NCBI RefSeq assembly: GCF_001653715.1 | Contig: NZ_LWHQ01000010.1 | Span: 124,578 to 188,577, forward strand | From: Methylobacterium platani | GTDB taxonomy: Bacteria; Pseudomonadota; Alphaproteobacteria; Rhizobiales; Beijerinckiaceae | Direction: 5' to 3' | DNA: 64,000 nt | In this document: one piece after another, positions 1-9,930 of the stretch | How the letters are laid out: each line of letters begins with the position of its first letter | Numbering within the stretch: the stretch's first letter is position 1 | Notes under the pieces: generated by a model | Database searches by the model: none | Told to the model about the DNA's origin: nothing | What the model saw: the letters and a program-made list of their open reading frames with translations, nothing else | Program-made: the position numbers and the translations under genes

Positions 1-148
1 CGCGATGACGCAGAGTGAGAGACGGGATCGCGGTTCACGGGTCCGACGCGGCGGCTGACGCCGGCCCGGCCAAGGTGTAGAACCGGCCGAACGCGCGCGG
101 ACGGCGCGGCGGGCTCACCCCTCATCCAGCAGAAGGTTCGGAGTCGTC

Positions 149-3100
149 GTGTCGATCAAGGCCGCCCTGCACCACGTCACGTCCTACACCTACGACCGGC
201 CGATCGCCCTCGGGCCCCAGGTCATCCGGCTGCGCCCCGCGCCGCACACGCGCACCCGGATCGAGAGCTACGCCCTCAAGGTCACGCCGGCCAACCACTT
301 CGTGAACTGGCAGCAGGATCCCAGCGGCAACTGGCTCGCCCGGCTGGTCTTTCCCGAGAAGACGACGCAGTTCCGGATCGAGGTCGACCTCGTCGCCGAC
401 CTGTCGGTGATCAACCCGTTCGACTTCTTCGTCGAGGACTACGCCCAGACCCGGCCCTTCGCCTATCCGGACGACCTGAAGGCCGAGCTGGGCCCCTATC
501 TCGCCGTCGAGGCCGGGGGACCGGAGATCGACGCCCTGATGGCGCGGCTGCCGGCCGAGCCGAACACGGTGCAGTTCCTGGTGGCGCTCAACGCGCTCGT
601 GCGCGACACGGTGGCCTACGTCGTGCGGATGGAGCCGGGGGTGCAGACCCCGGCCGAGACGCTCACGAAGGGCAGCGGCTCCTGCCGCGACTCGGCCTGG
701 CTGCTGGTGCAGGTTCTGCGGCGCCTCGGCCTCGCCGCCCGCTTCGTCTCCGGCTACCTGCTCCAGATGGTGCCCGACACCACCGCCGTCGACGGGCCGG
801 CCGGCACCACGACCGACTTCACCGATCTCCACGCCTGGGCCGAGGTCTACGTGCCGGGCGCCGGCTGGATCGGGCTCGACGCGACCTCGGGGCTTCTCTG
901 CGGCGAGGGCCACATCCCGCTCGCCGCCACCCCGCATTACCGCTCGGCGGCGCCGATCGCCGGCCTCGCCGAGCCGGCCGAGGTCGCGTTCGACTTCACC
1001 ATGCAGGTCACCCGCGTCGCCGAGGCCCCGCGGGTGACGAAGCCGTTCTCCGACGAGGCCTGGGCCGCCCTCGACGCGCTGGGCGAGCGCATCGACCGCG
1101 ACCTCGCCGACCAGGACGTGCGCCTGACGATGGGCGGCGAGCCGACCTTCGTGTCGGTCGACGATTTCGAGTCGCCCGAATGGAACGCCGCCGCGGTCGG
1201 GCCGACGAAGCGGGGCCTCGCCGACCAGCTGATCCGGCGGCTGCGCGAGCGCTTCGGCCCCGGCGGCTTCCTGCATTACGGCCAGGGCAAGTGGTATCCG
1301 GGCGAGAGCCTGCCGCGCTGGGCCTTCGCCCTCTACTGGCGCAAGGACGGCGAGCCGGTCTGGCGCGATCCCGCCCTCGTCGCCTCGGAGACCGGCCCGC
1401 GCGACGCCGGGATCAAGGAGGCCGAGGCGCTGATCCGCGGCCTCGCCCGGCGGCTCGGCCTCGCGCCCTACGTCCAGCCGCTCTACGAGGACCCGGATTA
1501 CTGGGAGCGCAAGGCCGCCGAGCTGCCGGTCAACGTCACCCCCCTCGACCCGAAGGTCGGCGACGAGGAATCGCAGCGGCGGATGGCCCGGGTCTACACC
1601 CGCGGGCTCGGGACGGCGGCGGCCTACGTCCTGCCGCTCGCCAACATCGCGGTCGGGGCCGACCGGCACTGGGTCTCGGAGGCCTGGCAGCTCAAGCGCG
1701 GCGCGATCTACCTGGTGCCGGGCGATTCCCCGGCGGGGTTCCGCCTGCCGCTCGCCTCGCTGCCCTACGTGCCGCCGAGCTCCTACCCGTACTACGCGCC
1801 CCAGGACCCCCTGGAGCCGCGCGGTCCCCTCGGCACCGCCGCCGGCGCCAAGCCGGGCCGCAAGCCCGCACCGGTCGGCGTCGCGGTGCGCACCGCGCTC
1901 GCGATCGAGCCGCGGGACGGGGTGCTGTGCGTGTTCATGCCGCCGATCGAGCGGGTCGACGAGTACCTCGCGCTCCTCTCGGTCCTGGAGGCGGCGGCGG
2001 CCGAGATCGGCCAGCCGCTCCACGTCGAGGGCTACGAGCCGCCCTACGACCCGCGCCTGTCGGTGATCAAGGTCACGCCCGATCCCGGCGTCATCGAGGT
2101 CAACGTCCAGCCGGCCAAAACCTGGCGCGAGGCGGTCGAGATCACCAGCGGCCTCTATCAGGATGCCCGCCAGACCCGGCTCGGCGCGCAGAAGTTCATG
2201 ATCGACGGGCGCCATACCGGCACCGGGGGCGGCAACCACGTCGTGCTCGGCGGGTCGACCCCGGCCGATTCGCCGTTCCTGCGCCGGCCCGACCTCTTGA
2301 AGAGCCTGGTGCTCTACTGGCAGCGCCACCCGTCGCTGTCCTACCTGTTCTCGGGCCTCTATGTCGGCCCGACCAGCCAGGCACCGCGGATGGACGAGGC
2401 GCGGCACGACGGGCTCTACGAGCTCGAGATCGCGCTCGCACAGGTGCCGCCGCCGGGCGGGCCCGAGCTGCCGCTCTGGCTCGTCGACCGCCTGTTCCGC
2501 AACATCCTCACCGACGTCACCGGCAACACCCACCGGTCCGAGATCTGCATCGACAAGCTGTTCTCGCCCGACGGCCCGACCGGGCGGCTCGGCCTGCTGG
2601 AATTCCGCTCGTTCGAGATGCCGCCCGAATCGCGGATGAGCCTCGCCCAGCAGGTGCTGCTGCGCGCCCTCGTCGCCTGGCTGTGGCGCGAGCCGCAAGG
2701 CGGCAGCTTCGTGCGCTGGGGCACGGCGCTCCACGACCGCTTCATGCTGCCCCACTTCCTGTGGGAGGATTTCCAGTCCGTGCTCGGCGATCTCGGCCGC
2801 GCCGGCTACGCCTTCGATCCGGCCTGGTACGAGGCGCAAGGAGAGTTCCGCTTCCCGCGCTACGGCGAGGTCGAGCGCGGCGGCGTGAAGCTCGAGCTGC
2901 GCCAGGCGCTGGAGCCCTGGCACGTACTCGGCGAGGAGGGCGCCATCGGCGGCACGGTGCGCTACGTCGATTCGTCGGTGGAGCGGCTGCAGGTCAAGGT
3001 GTCGGGGTTCGTGCCGAGCCGGCACGTCGTCACCTGCAACGGGCGGCGCCTGCCGATGACCGATACCGGCCGCTCGGGCGAGGCGGTGGCGGGCCTGCGC

Positions 3101-3400
3101 TTCAAGGCCTGGCAGCCGGCCTCGTCGATGCATCCGACCCTGCCGGTCCACGCGCCGCTGACCTTCGACGTGCTCGATACCTGGAGCGGCCGGTCGCTCG
3201 GCGGCTGCGTCTACCACGTCGCCCATCCGGGCGGGCGCAACTACGAGACCTTCCCGGTCAACACCTACGAGGCGGAGGGGCGCCGCCTCGCCCGCTTCCA
3301 GGAGAACGGCCACACCCCGGGCCGGGTGGGCGTGCCGCCGGAGGAGCCGCGGCGCGAGTTCCCGCTCACCCTCGACCTGCGCACGCCCGCGCCCCGGTGA
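149..3400 (+). CDS. Transglutaminase-like protein with C-terminal DUF2126 domain
   Basis: A 1083-residue two-part protein. Residues 1-300 are a bacterial transglutaminase N-domain followed by a papain-fold transglutaminase core with an intact triad: C179 ([10 protein letters not shown]), H228 (DLHAWAEV) and D244 (IGLDATSG). The rest is DUF2126, with the conserved [11 protein letters not shown] start near residue 328 and [14 protein letters not shown] near 690. Comparative genomics by others placed DUF2126 among glutamine-synthetase-like COOH-NH2 ligases; that is a prediction, not an assay. The GTG start at 149 gives the expected [16 protein letters not shown] beginning. The stop TGA overlaps the next gene's possible GTG start, so the genes are probably translationally coupled. 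No signal peptide is seen, so a cytoplasmic role in amide-bond formation or cleavage is inferred. Family call is firm; substrate unknown. Confidence 0.92.
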   Translation: MSIKAALHHVTSYTYDRPIALGPQVIRLRPAPHTRTRIESYALKVTPANHFVNWQQDPSGNWLARLVFPEKTTQFRIEVDLVADLSVINPFDFFVEDYAQTRPFAYPDDLKAELGPYLAVEAGGPEIDALMARLPAEPNTVQFLVALNALVRDTVAYVVRMEPGVQTPAETLTKGSGSCRDSAWLLVQVLRRLGLAARFVSGYLLQMVPDTTAVDGPAGTTTDFTDLHAWAEVYVPGAGWIGLDATSGLLCGEGHIPLAATPHYRSAAPIAGLAEPAEVAFDFTMQVTRVAEAPRVTKPFSDEAWAALDALGERIDRDLADQDVRLTMGGEPTFVSVDDFESPEWNAAAVGPTKRGLADQLIRRLRERFGPGGFLHYGQGKWYPGESLPRWAFALYWRKDGEPVWRDPALVASETGPRDAGIKEAEALIRGLARRLGLAPYVQPLYEDPDYWERKAAELPVNVTPLDPKVGDEESQRRMARVYTRGLGTAAAYVLPLANIAVGADRHWVSEAWQLKRGAIYLVPGDSPAGFRLPLASLPYVPPSSYPYYAPQDPLEPRGPLGTAAGAKPGRKPAPVGVAVRTALAIEPRDGVLCVFMPPIERVDEYLALLSVLEAAAAEIGQPLHVEGYEPPYDPRLSVIKVTPDPGVIEVNVQPAKTWREAVEITSGLYQDARQTRLGAQKFMIDGRHTGTGGGNHVVLGGSTPADSPFLRRPDLLKSLVLYWQRHPSLSYLFSGLYVGPTSQAPRMDEARHDGLYELEIALAQVPPPGGPELPLWLVDRLFRNILTDVTGNTHRSEICIDKLFSPDGPTGRLGLLEFRSFEMPPESRMSLAQQVLLRALVAWLWREPQGGSFVRWGTALHDRFMLPHFLWEDFQSVLGDLGRAGYAFDPAWYEAQGEFRFPRYGEVERGGVKLELRQALEPWHVLGEEGAIGGTVRYVDSSVERLQVKVSGFVPSRHVVTCNGRRLPMTDTGRSGEAVAGLRFKAWQPASSMHPTLPVHAPLTFDVLDTWSGRSLGGCVYHVAHPGGRNYETFPVNTYEAEGRRLARFQENGHTPGRVGVPPEEPRREFPLTLDLRTPAPR

Positions 3401-5949
3401 TCGCGGCTCCGATGAGCGCGGCCGCGACGGGCGAGGCTCTTGCGGAGGCAGGAGCCGCCGGGGCCGCGCGGGCCGACGGGCCTGCGCAGCGGCTGGCGCG
3501 CTGGACGGCGGGCTACGCCCCGCTGCCCGGCCTGCCCGACGAGCTGGTCGCCGGCGACGGCGCCCTGCGCCCGGCCTGGGACCGGTTCCTGCGCCGCCTC
3601 GCCGGGCTGCCCGAATGCGAGATCGCCGCCCGCCTCGCCGCGGCCGGGCGGCACATCCACGACACCGGCATCGCCTACCGGGCCTACGGCGAGGCGACCG
3701 AGCGCGACTGGCCGATCGGCGCCCTGCCGCTCCTGATCGAGGGGGCGGAGTGGGAGGCGATCGCCGCCGGGGTGGCGCAGCGCGCCGAGCTGCTGGAAGC
3801 GGTGCTGACCGACCTCTACGGCGACGGCGCGCTCGCCCGCGCCGGCCTGCTGCCGGCCGCCGCCGCCGCGGGCGATCCGGAATTCCTGCGCCCCCTCGTC
3901 GGCGTCGCGCCCCCGGGCGGGCGCCACCTGCATTTCTACGCCGCCGACCTCGCTCGCGGGCCGGACGGCGCCTGGCGGGTCTTGGCCGACCGGACCCAGG
4001 CGCCGTCGGGAGCCGGCCACGCCCTCGAGAACCGCCTCGTCATGGCGCGGGCCCTGCCGGAGGTCTACGGCGCGCTCGACGTCGAGCGCGTCGCCTCGTT
4101 CTTCCAGGCCTTCCGCGACGGCCTCGCGGCGGCGGCCTCGCGCCAGGACCCGCGCATCGGCCTGATGAGCTCGGGGCCCTACAGCGACACCTACGTCGAG
4201 CAGGCGGTGCTCGCCCGCTATCTCGGCTTCGCCCTCGTCGAGGGCGACGACCTCCTGGCCCGCGACGGGCTAGTGTACATCCGCACGGTCGCCGGGCTGA
4301 AGCGGGTCGACGTGCTGTGGCGGCGCATCGACGGCGACTTCGTCGACCCCCTGGAGCTCAACCCGGCCTCGCGCCTCGGCGCGCCCGGCCTCGTCGAGGC
4401 CCTGCGCGCCGGGGCGGTGGCGATGGGCAACATGCCGGGCACCGGCCTCGTCGAGAGCGCCTGGCTCGCCGCCTCGCTGCCGGCCCTGTGCGAGCGGCTG
4501 CTCGGCGAATCGTTGCGCCTGCCCGGCCTGCCGACCTGGTGGTGCGGCGATCCCGGGCAGCGCGAGGCGGTGATGGCGCGGTTCGACGCGCTCGCCTTCC
4601 GCCCGGCCGCGGCGCCGGCGCAGGGCGCCTTCACCAGCCGGGCGTTCGGCGAGGGCCGCGACGCGGCCGAGACCGAGCGCCTGCGGGCCGTCCTGCGCGA
4701 CCGGCCCGGCGACCTCGTCGCCCACGAGCCGGTGCGGCTCTCCACCGCCCCGGTCTGGGACGGCACCCGGCTGGTGCCGCGGCCCTTCGTGCTCAGGGTC
4801 TTCGCCGCCGCGACGCCGGAGGGCTGGCGGGTGATGCCCGGCGGCTTCTGCCGCATCTCCGAGACGCCGGAGGGGCGCCCGGTGGCGATGGGGGCGGGGG
4901 TACGCGCCGCCGACGTCTGGGTCCTGTCCTCCGGCTCGACCGAGGCGCAGGCGAGCCTCCTGCCGCCGAGCGACCGGGTCGCGGTGCGCCGGGTGCCCGG
5001 CCTGCTGCCGAGCCGGGCCGCCGACAACCTGTTCTGGCTCGGCCGCCACCTGGAACGGGCCGAGGCGGTGATCCGCCTCACCGTCTGCCTGCTCGACGGC
5101 GCCGGAGCCGTCTCGACCGCCGCGGAGGACCGCGCCACCTCGGCGCGCCTGCGCGCCCTGCTCCATGCCTGGGGCGCCGTCCCGGCGGTCGAGGGCACGG
5201 CGGCGGCGCTCGCCCACCACGCCCTGTCGGATGGCGGGCGATGGGGCTCGGCCCTCAGCCACGCCCTCTCGGCCCGGCGCAACGCCGCCTCCCTGCGCGA
5301 GCGCCTGTCCGGCGAGGCCTGGCGCGCGCTCTCCGCCCTGCTCGCCGTGCTGGAGGCGCCCGCCGAGGGGCCCGATTCGGAGGCCGTGCTCCTCGACCGG
5401 GCCGAGCGCGCCCTGTCGCTGACCGCGTCGCTCGCCGGCCTCGCCCAGGAAAACATGAACCGGGCCGGCGGCTTCGCCTTCGTCGACATGGGACGGCGGG
5501 TCGAGCGGGCGGTCAATGCCTGCCGCTTCGCCCTCGATTTCGGCGCCGCGGGGGCGAGCACCGACGATCTCGGGGTGCTCCTCGACCTCGTCGATTCCCG
5601 CATCTCCTACGGCGCCCGCTACATCCTCGGCGTGGCGCTGGCGCCGGTGCGCGACATGGTGCTGCTCGATCCCTACAACCCGCGCTCCCTCGCCTTCCAG
5701 GTCGAGCGCCTCGCCGAGCGCCTGGCCGGCCTGCCGGCCCTGCGCCCGGACGGGGTGGCGGAGGCGCCGGCGCGCCTGGTGGCGGGGCTGTCGGGCGAGA
5801 TCGCCGGGGCGGAGGCCGCGACCCTGCCGCTCGACACGGTGGCGGCCTGGGAAACGCGCCTGTGGACGATCGCCGAGGCGATCGGCGCGCGCTACTTCCC
5901 CGGCGGGTCGGACGCCGCGCGGCCCGAAACCCTCACCACGCTGGCCTGA
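3397..5949 (+). CDS. Circularly permuted ATP-grasp / alpha-E domain fusion protein
   Basis: An 850-residue fusion of two proteins that are often separate (COG2308 and COG2307). The first ~500 residues are a circularly permuted ATP-grasp domain, recognised by its [14 protein letters not shown] block and the following [20 protein letters not shown] segment. From about residue 530 begins the all-helical alpha-E domain ([20 protein letters not shown]). GTG at 3397 overlaps the upstream stop (GTGA); ATG at 3412 in the same frame is the alternative and would give 845 residues. ATP-grasp enzymes form acyl-phosphate intermediates and ligate amines or amino acids; the alpha-E role is unknown. It lies between two transglutaminase genes on one strand with a 4-nt overlap and a 14-nt gap, so all three probably build or modify one peptide-like product. 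The product is unknown. Confidence 0.9.
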   Translation: MIAAPMSAAATGEALAEAGAAGAARADGPAQRLARWTAGYAPLPGLPDELVAGDGALRPAWDRFLRRLAGLPECEIAARLAAAGRHIHDTGIAYRAYGEATERDWPIGALPLLIEGAEWEAIAAGVAQRAELLEAVLTDLYGDGALARAGLLPAAAAAGDPEFLRPLVGVAPPGGRHLHFYAADLARGPDGAWRVLADRTQAPSGAGHALENRLVMARALPEVYGALDVERVASFFQAFRDGLAAAASRQDPRIGLMSSGPYSDTYVEQAVLARYLGFALVEGDDLLARDGLVYIRTVAGLKRVDVLWRRIDGDFVDPLELNPASRLGAPGLVEALRAGAVAMGNMPGTGLVESAWLAASLPALCERLLGESLRLPGLPTWWCGDPGQREAVMARFDALAFRPAAAPAQGAFTSRAFGEGRDAAETERLRAVLRDRPGDLVAHEPVRLSTAPVWDGTRLVPRPFVLRVFAAATPEGWRVMPGGFCRISETPEGRPVAMGAGVRAADVWVLSSGSTEAQASLLPPSDRVAVRRVPGLLPSRAADNLFWLGRHLERAEAVIRLTVCLLDGAGAVSTAAEDRATSARLRALLHAWGAVPAVEGTAAALAHHALSDGGRWGSALSHALSARRNAASLRERLSGEAWRALSALLAVLEAPAEGPDSEAVLLDRAERALSLTASLAGLAQENMNRAGGFAFVDMGRRVERAVNACRFALDFGAAGASTDDLGVLLDLVDSRISYGARYILGVALAPVRDMVLLDPYNPRSLAFQVERLAERLAGLPALRPDGVAEAPARLVAGLSGEIAGAEAATLPLDTVAAWETRLWTIAEAIGARYFPGGSDAARPETLTTLA

Positions 5950-5963
5950 GCCCCGCTCGACGA

Positions 5964-6851
5964 ATGCTCTACCGCCTGCGCCACCTGACGGCCTACGCCT
6001 ACCGCAACCCGGTCGGCTTCGCCCGCTGCTCCCTGCGGCTCGCCCCGGCGGCGGGGGAGGGGCAGGCGCCGCTCTCGCACGAGGTGGTGGTCGAGCCCGC
6101 GCCCCGCGCGGCGACCGAGCGCGGCGACTTCTTCGGCAACCGCACGGTCTCGTTCACCGTCGAGACGCCGCATCGCGAGTTCCGGATCGACGCGCGCTCC
6201 CGCGTCCGGATCGCGCGGCCGCCGCTGCCCGACCCCGGGACCGGGCCGGCCTGGGAGGCGGTGCGGGACGGGGTCCTCGGCGGCGCGAGCCTCGCCCCGG
6301 AGGCGGCCCTGCATTTCTGCGCGCCGAGCCGGCGGGTGCCGCTCCTGCCCGAGGTCACCGACTACGCGCGGGCGAGCTTCCCGGCCGGCGGCGGGGCCTA
6401 TGCGGGCGCCTTCGACCTGATGCGCCGCATCCGGGCCGACTTCACCTTCGACGCCGAGGCGACCGAGGTCGGCACGCCGCTCGCGCAGGCCTTCGCCGGC
6501 CGGCGCGGCGTGTGCCAGGATTTCTCGCACGTCATGATCGCCGCCCTGCGCGGCCTCGGCCTGCCGGCGGCCTATGTCAGCGGGTATCTGCGCACCCTGC
6601 CGCCGCCGGGCCAGCCCCGGCTCGAGGGAGCGGATGCCAGCCACGCCTGGGTCGCGGTGTGGTGCGGGGAGGGGGGATGGGTCGGCCTAGATCCGACCAA
6701 CGGCATCGGCGTGCGGGACGACCACATCGTCGTCGCCCGCGGCCGCGACTACGCCGACGTCGCGCCGGTCGCCGGCATCATCGCCGGGTCGGGCGCGCAG
6801 AGCCTGCGGGTCGCCGTGGACGTGGTGCCGGAGGACGAGGACGAGCCCTGA
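5964..6851 (+). CDS. Transglutaminase family protein
   Basis: A 295-residue protein with the bacterial transglutaminase N-domain (MLYRLRHLTAYAYRNPV) and a core with an intact triad: C184 (RGVCQDFSH), H228 (ASHAWVAV) and D243 (VGLDPTNG). ATG at 5964 lies 14 nt after the ATP-grasp/alpha-E stop, making this the last gene of the operon. It is the stand-alone counterpart of the transglutaminase half of the first gene, so the operon encodes two cysteine-triad enzymes, one ligase-like DUF2126 domain and one ATP-grasp ligase. No signal peptide or membrane segment. Related operons elsewhere carry an Anbu proteasome-like protease next to this gene; none is visible here. The enzyme could be a peptidase or amidase rather than a cross-linking enzyme. 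Confidence 0.92.
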   Translation: MLYRLRHLTAYAYRNPVGFARCSLRLAPAAGEGQAPLSHEVVVEPAPRAATERGDFFGNRTVSFTVETPHREFRIDARSRVRIARPPLPDPGTGPAWEAVRDGVLGGASLAPEAALHFCAPSRRVPLLPEVTDYARASFPAGGGAYAGAFDLMRRIRADFTFDAEATEVGTPLAQAFAGRRGVCQDFSHVMIAALRGLGLPAAYVSGYLRTLPPPGQPRLEGADASHAWVAVWCGEGGWVGLDPTNGIGVRDDHIVVARGRDYADVAPVAGIIAGSGAQSLRVAVDVVPEDEDEP

Positions 6852-7206
6852 GACGAGGTGGGCGGGCCGGGCCGATGCGCTGAACGTCGAGGAGAGATGT
6901 CCCGGCCCGCGGGAGCGACACCAGCCGAGTGCCGTCGGTCGGGACGGGACAGGGCCGGCGTGGCGCGGCAGAGAGTGGGCCGGTTCCCAGGGCCCGTCCT
7001 CAACTTGGATCAATCTCCGGCGATTTTGGCGAACCCGCCGGGCGCTCCTGCGTCAGCCTCCCGCCGGGCGGGCGATCGACTGCGGCAGGGCGGGCGGCGC
7101 GGGTCCCGCTCCCGGCGGCAACCACGCGGTCGCAGCCATGTGCCTTGCATGCCCCTGGTCGGCGCGACGCGACAGAACCAAGCTAGCGCGGCCCCGTTGC
7201 CCCGGC
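6852..7206. other. Intergenic region with no recognised element
   Basis: About 355 bases between the transglutaminase operon and a small hypothetical gene. I see no convincing gene, promoter, terminator or repeat. Short open frames here lack a ribosome-binding site or a recognisable product. Confidence 0.5.
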
Positions 7207-7482
7207 ATGGATCTCACGCTCCAGCCCGTTCGCGTCAGGACCGGCAGCGAGGACGAGCAGGGGCTGCTGGTCTTCGCCGACGGCGCGCTCGCGGCCGTAC
7301 TGGTCTGCCTCTCCGACACGCACGGGGACGATGCCGGCCTGTGGTTCCTCGAGGCCGGGTTCGGCCCGCTCGCCTCGCCGCAGCCGGGCAAGTTCGCCGA
7401 TCTCGACGCCGTCCAGGACTGGATCGCGGCGCGCCTCGCCGCGGGCGTCACGCCAGGCCGGAGCCTTCGTCGTCCTCCGTGA
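7207..7482 (+). CDS. Small hypothetical protein
   Basis: A 91-residue acidic protein beginning MDLTLQPVRVRTGSEDEQG with no family I recognise. It has no signal peptide or membrane segment. ATG at 7207 was preferred over an in-frame upstream ATG at 7138, because the extra N-terminus is Cys/Arg-rich and looks like read-through of noncoding DNA. Its last 35 bases overlap the 3' end of the DUF6894 gene on the other strand, which is unusual, so the gene could be shorter or spurious. Confidence 0.5.
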   Translation: MDLTLQPVRVRTGSEDEQGLLVFADGALAAVLVCLSDTHGDDAGLWFLEAGFGPLASPQPGKFADLDAVQDWIAARLAAGVTPGRSLRRPP

Positions 7483-7717
7483 CGGTGTCGGAGAACGGCA
7501 CGGTCATGACCGGCCGGCCGGCCGCATCCGTCACCTCGAAGGCGCACGTGAACCAATCCCGCACCGAATGCAGTCGCGTCCGGGCGATCAGGTCGTGGGC
7601 GGCGGCGAGGGCGCGGGCGCGGGCCTCTGCCGGCCCGGCCAGCTCGTCCCCCTCGGTGTCGACCGCGAGGCCGTCGGCACCGGGACCGTGCCGCAGGTTG
7701 AAGAAGTAGAGCGACAT
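7448..7717 (-). CDS. DUF6894 family protein
   Basis: An 89-residue protein starting MSLYFFNLRHGPG, the typical opening of DUF6894, a short family abundant in Methylobacterium and relatives and without an assigned function. The C-terminus is acidic (TEDDEGSGLA). The start codon overlaps the stop of the upstream Crp/Fnr gene by one base (TGATG), so the two are translationally coupled and probably co-regulated. The 3' end overlaps the convergent small gene at 7207-7482. Confidence 0.8.
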   Translation of the reverse strand: MSLYFFNLRHGPGADGLAVDTEGDELAGPAEARARALAAAHDLIARTRLHSVRDWFTCAFEVTDAAGRPVMTVPFSDTVTEDDEGSGLA

Positions 7718-8442
7718 CAGGCGCCCTCGATCAGTCGGGCGTATTCGGCCTCGGGGGTACCGTAGCTGCCGTTCGTCAGCGCCAGGAGCCTGTCGCGGTC
7801 GAGAATCTCGATCCGCCGACGCTTGGCCCGGATGCGGCCGGCGCCCTCCAGGTTCTGGATCGCCAGCGTCACCCCCGCCCGCTGCACGCCGAGCATCATC
7901 GACAGGAACTCGTGCGTCAGCACCAGTTCGTCGCCGTCGGTCCGGTCGTGGCACATCAGAAGCCAGCGCGCGAGGCGGCCCTCGAGGCTCATGGAGGCGT
8001 GGGCGTAGGCGGTCTGGGTGATCTGGACGATCTGGACATGGACGTAGCGCAGCAGGAGCCGGCGCAGGACCGGGTTCTCCCGGATCGCGGCGCAGAACGC
8101 CTCCCGGCCGATGCTCAGCGCCTCGCCGGAGAGCTGCGCGAAGTAGACGTGGGGCGTCGTCACGCCGTCGAGCGCGACCGGGACCGCGCCGACCAGCCCC
8201 TCGCGCCCGACCAGGCCGACCTCGATCCGCCGCTCGTCGTGGGCGGTCGAGATCGAGACCATGCCGGTCTCGATGAAGAAGAGCTCCTCCACCGGCGCGT
8301 CCGGGGCGATCACCACCTCGCGCAGCTGCAGCGACACCGGTTCGAGATAGGGCTGCAGCTGCGCGAAATCCTCGGGCGCGAGCACCCTGAGGAGGCGGTT
8401 GCACAGCTTGGATTGCTGGGTCAGCGGCACAGTGTCCTCCAC
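7717..8442 (-). CDS. Crp/Fnr family transcriptional regulator
   Basis: A 241-residue regulator with an N-terminal cyclic-nucleotide-binding fold at residues ~20-130 (LREVVIAPDAPVEELFFIETG) and a winged-helix Crp-type DNA-binding domain at ~155-225 (LTHEFLSMMLGVQRAGVTLA, where the recognition helix lies). No Fnr-type N-terminal cysteine cluster is present, so an oxygen-sensing iron-sulfur centre is unlikely. The ligand is unknown. It is divergent from the receiver-Crp pair at 8747-9921 across an AT-rich region and is coupled to the downstream DUF6894 gene. Confidence 0.9.
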   Translation of the reverse strand: MEDTVPLTQQSKLCNRLLRVLAPEDFAQLQPYLEPVSLQLREVVIAPDAPVEELFFIETGMVSISTAHDERRIEVGLVGREGLVGAVPVALDGVTTPHVYFAQLSGEALSIGREAFCAAIRENPVLRRLLLRYVHVQIVQITQTAYAHASMSLEGRLARWLLMCHDRTDGDELVLTHEFLSMMLGVQRAGVTLAIQNLEGAGRIRAKRRRIEILDRDRLLALTNGSYGTPEAEYARLIEGA

Positions 8443-8537
8443 GCGGTACGGGCAGCCGGGGCCCCCTGTCCGACCAGGAGGCAGGATGATTCAAGTGCCG
8501 ACAACATGGAGCGGCACGATGTAAAATCGAGCATTTT

Positions 8538-8554
8538 ATTTGTCAGCATCAAAT
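8538..8554. promoter_or_regulatory. Inverted repeat, possible Crp/Fnr-type operator
   Basis: The sequence ATTTG, seven bases, CAAAT forms a perfect 5-bp dyad; the core TTGTC-AGC-ATCAA is one base shorter than the usual Fnr spacing. It lies between two Crp/Fnr genes, so autoregulation is plausible but inferred. Confidence 0.35.
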
Positions 8555-8668
8555 GACATATCCCTTATCAAAAGATAATTCCGAGAATGTCGCAAAACAT
8601 GAGAGGCCTCTACGGGAACCCACGTCTCGTGAGCCGATTGTTTGATACAACACCAAAACGCACGACAT

Positions 8669-8698
8669 CTTACAGGCGCCCCAACCTGCGCTTATAAA
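8669..8698 (+). promoter_or_regulatory. Possible sigma-70 promoter for receiver-crp operon
   Basis: A good -10 (TATAAA, 8693-8698) lies 18 bases after a partial -35 (CTTACA, 8669-8674) and about 48 bases upstream of the TTG start at 8747. The -35 is weak. Confidence 0.4.
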
Positions 8699-8746
8699 TC
8701 TTTGTATCGGCACGCATCCCGTGGGCCCGGGCCGGAGGGATCGGCT

Positions 8747-9124
8747 TTGCGAGAGGACGAACGCCATCCGATGGTGCTGCTGGTCGAGGAGGAGCCGCTG
8801 GCCGGCCTCGATCTCGGCGACGCGCTGAGGGAGGCGGGCTACCGGATCGCCGGGCCGCTGACGGGCCAGGCCGCGGCCCTGGACTGGATTGCGCGATGCA
8901 GGCCGGATCTCGCCGTCATCGATCTTCCGCTCCGGGACGGCGACGGCAGCCGGCTGGCAGGGACGCTGCGGGCGCAGGGCGTGCCGTTCCTGGTCCAGGC
9001 ACACGACGCGCGCGAGGCGGCGGCCTGCGCCGCCCTGCGCGCCGCGCCCCGGCTCGCCAAACCGGCCTGGCACGGGGACCTCGTCCACGTGCTCCGCCAG
9101 CTTTCCCGCGAGGCCCGTCGATGA
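8747..9124 (+). CDS. Single-domain response regulator (receiver only)
   Basis: A 125-residue receiver domain without an output domain. The acidic pair is EE (VLLVEEEPLAG), the phospho-acceptor is the Asp in AVIDLPLRDG, and the conserved Lys is present in RLAKPAW. The usual Thr/Ser switch residue is not obvious (PFLVQAHDA), so signalling may be atypical. TTG at 8747 is preferred because GGAGGG at 8734-8739 lies seven bases upstream; ATG at 8771 would give 117 residues. The stop overlaps the downstream Crp/Fnr start (ATGA). Receiver and Crp protein are therefore made together, and the receiver may act on it or on an unlinked histidine kinase. Confidence 0.78.
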   Translation: MREDERHPMVLLVEEEPLAGLDLGDALREAGYRIAGPLTGQAAALDWIARCRPDLAVIDLPLRDGDGSRLAGTLRAQGVPFLVQAHDAREAAACAALRAAPRLAKPAWHGDLVHVLRQLSREARR

Positions 9125-9921
9125 CGCCCACGACCCACACGAGCCACCTCGACCCGGCCTGCGGAGCGCAGCGGTCCGCGCAACTCCTCCACCCCGTCGT
9201 GCGCAAGCTCTCGGCCTACGGCCCCCTGACGGCGCAGGAGCAGGAGGCGCTGGCCGATCTCGGCGCCGGCGCCCAGCGCGTCGAGGGGCGCCACGACCTC
9301 CTGGCCGAGGGCGGGGCGCCCGAGAGCGCGGTACTGATCGTCGAAGGCGTCGCCTGCCGCTACCGCCACCGCCCGAGCGGGGCGCGCCAGATCACCGCCT
9401 ACCTGCTGCCGGGCGACCTCTGCGATCCCGATTTCGCGCTTCTCGGCCGGATGAACCACAGCGTCGGCACCCTCGGGCCCTGCCGGGTGGCGCGGGTCGC
9501 GCGCGAGGCGCTGTCCGGCCTGACCGACCGGCATCCCGGACTCGCCCGGGCGTTCCGCCTCGCCAAGCTCGCCGAGGAGGAGACGACCCGCGAATGGGTG
9601 ATGAACATCGGCTGCCGCTCGGCGATCGAGCGGGTGTCGCACCTGCTCTGCGAGCTGCACGAGCGGCTGCGCACCGTCGGCTGGGCGACGAAGGGCGGTT
9701 ACGACCTGCCCCTGACGCAGCAGGACCTCGCCGACACGACCGGCCTGTCGAACGTCCACGTCAACCGGGTGCTGCGGCAGCTACGGCTGATGCGGATCGT
9801 CGAGGTCGGCGGCCGGCGGGTCGACATCCTCAACCTGCCCGGCCTGCAGGGCATCGCCGAGTTCCAGGCCGATTACCTGCGCCCCGCCCAGGCCGCCGAC
9901 CGGCATCCGGCCTTGGCCTGA
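9121..9921 (+). CDS. Crp/Fnr family transcriptional regulator
   Basis: A 266-residue regulator. The cyclic-nucleotide-binding-like domain spans about residues 35-150 (QITAYLLPGDLCDPDFALLG) and the C-terminal winged helix about 165-245 (LPLTQQDLADTTGLSNVHVN, a canonical Crp-type recognition region). Related Rhizobiales proteins are annotated as Crp/Fnr regulators of stress or oxygen responses. No N-terminal Fnr cysteine motif is seen. ATG at 9121 overlaps the receiver stop by four bases, so translation is coupled. Confidence 0.9.
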   Translation: MTPTTHTSHLDPACGAQRSAQLLHPVVRKLSAYGPLTAQEQEALADLGAGAQRVEGRHDLLAEGGAPESAVLIVEGVACRYRHRPSGARQITAYLLPGDLCDPDFALLGRMNHSVGTLGPCRVARVAREALSGLTDRHPGLARAFRLAKLAEEETTREWVMNIGCRSAIERVSHLLCELHERLRTVGWATKGGYDLPLTQQDLADTTGLSNVHVNRVLRQLRLMRIVEVGGRRVDILNLPGLQGIAEFQADYLRPAQAADRHPALA

Positions 9922-9930
9922 CGTCCCGCG

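Larger units (their letters stand above)
8443..8746. other. Divergent AT-rich regulatory region
   Basis: About 304 bases between two divergent regulator genes, visibly richer in A and T than the rest of the window from about 8520 to 8710. It contains an inverted repeat at 8538-8554 and a possible promoter for the rightward genes at 8669-8698. No gene is evident. Confidence 0.6.

Noticed and set aside
122-3313. Long open frame on the opposite strand of the first gene (over 1000 codons)
   Set aside because: Typical antisense open frame of very GC-rich DNA; its product is Arg/Gly/Ala/Leu filler, while the plus strand has complete catalytic motifs.
7448-8494. Single long minus-strand frame containing the DUF6894 product
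   Set aside because: Only the last 89 codons are real; the rest is out of frame with the Crp/Fnr gene, which fills that stretch.
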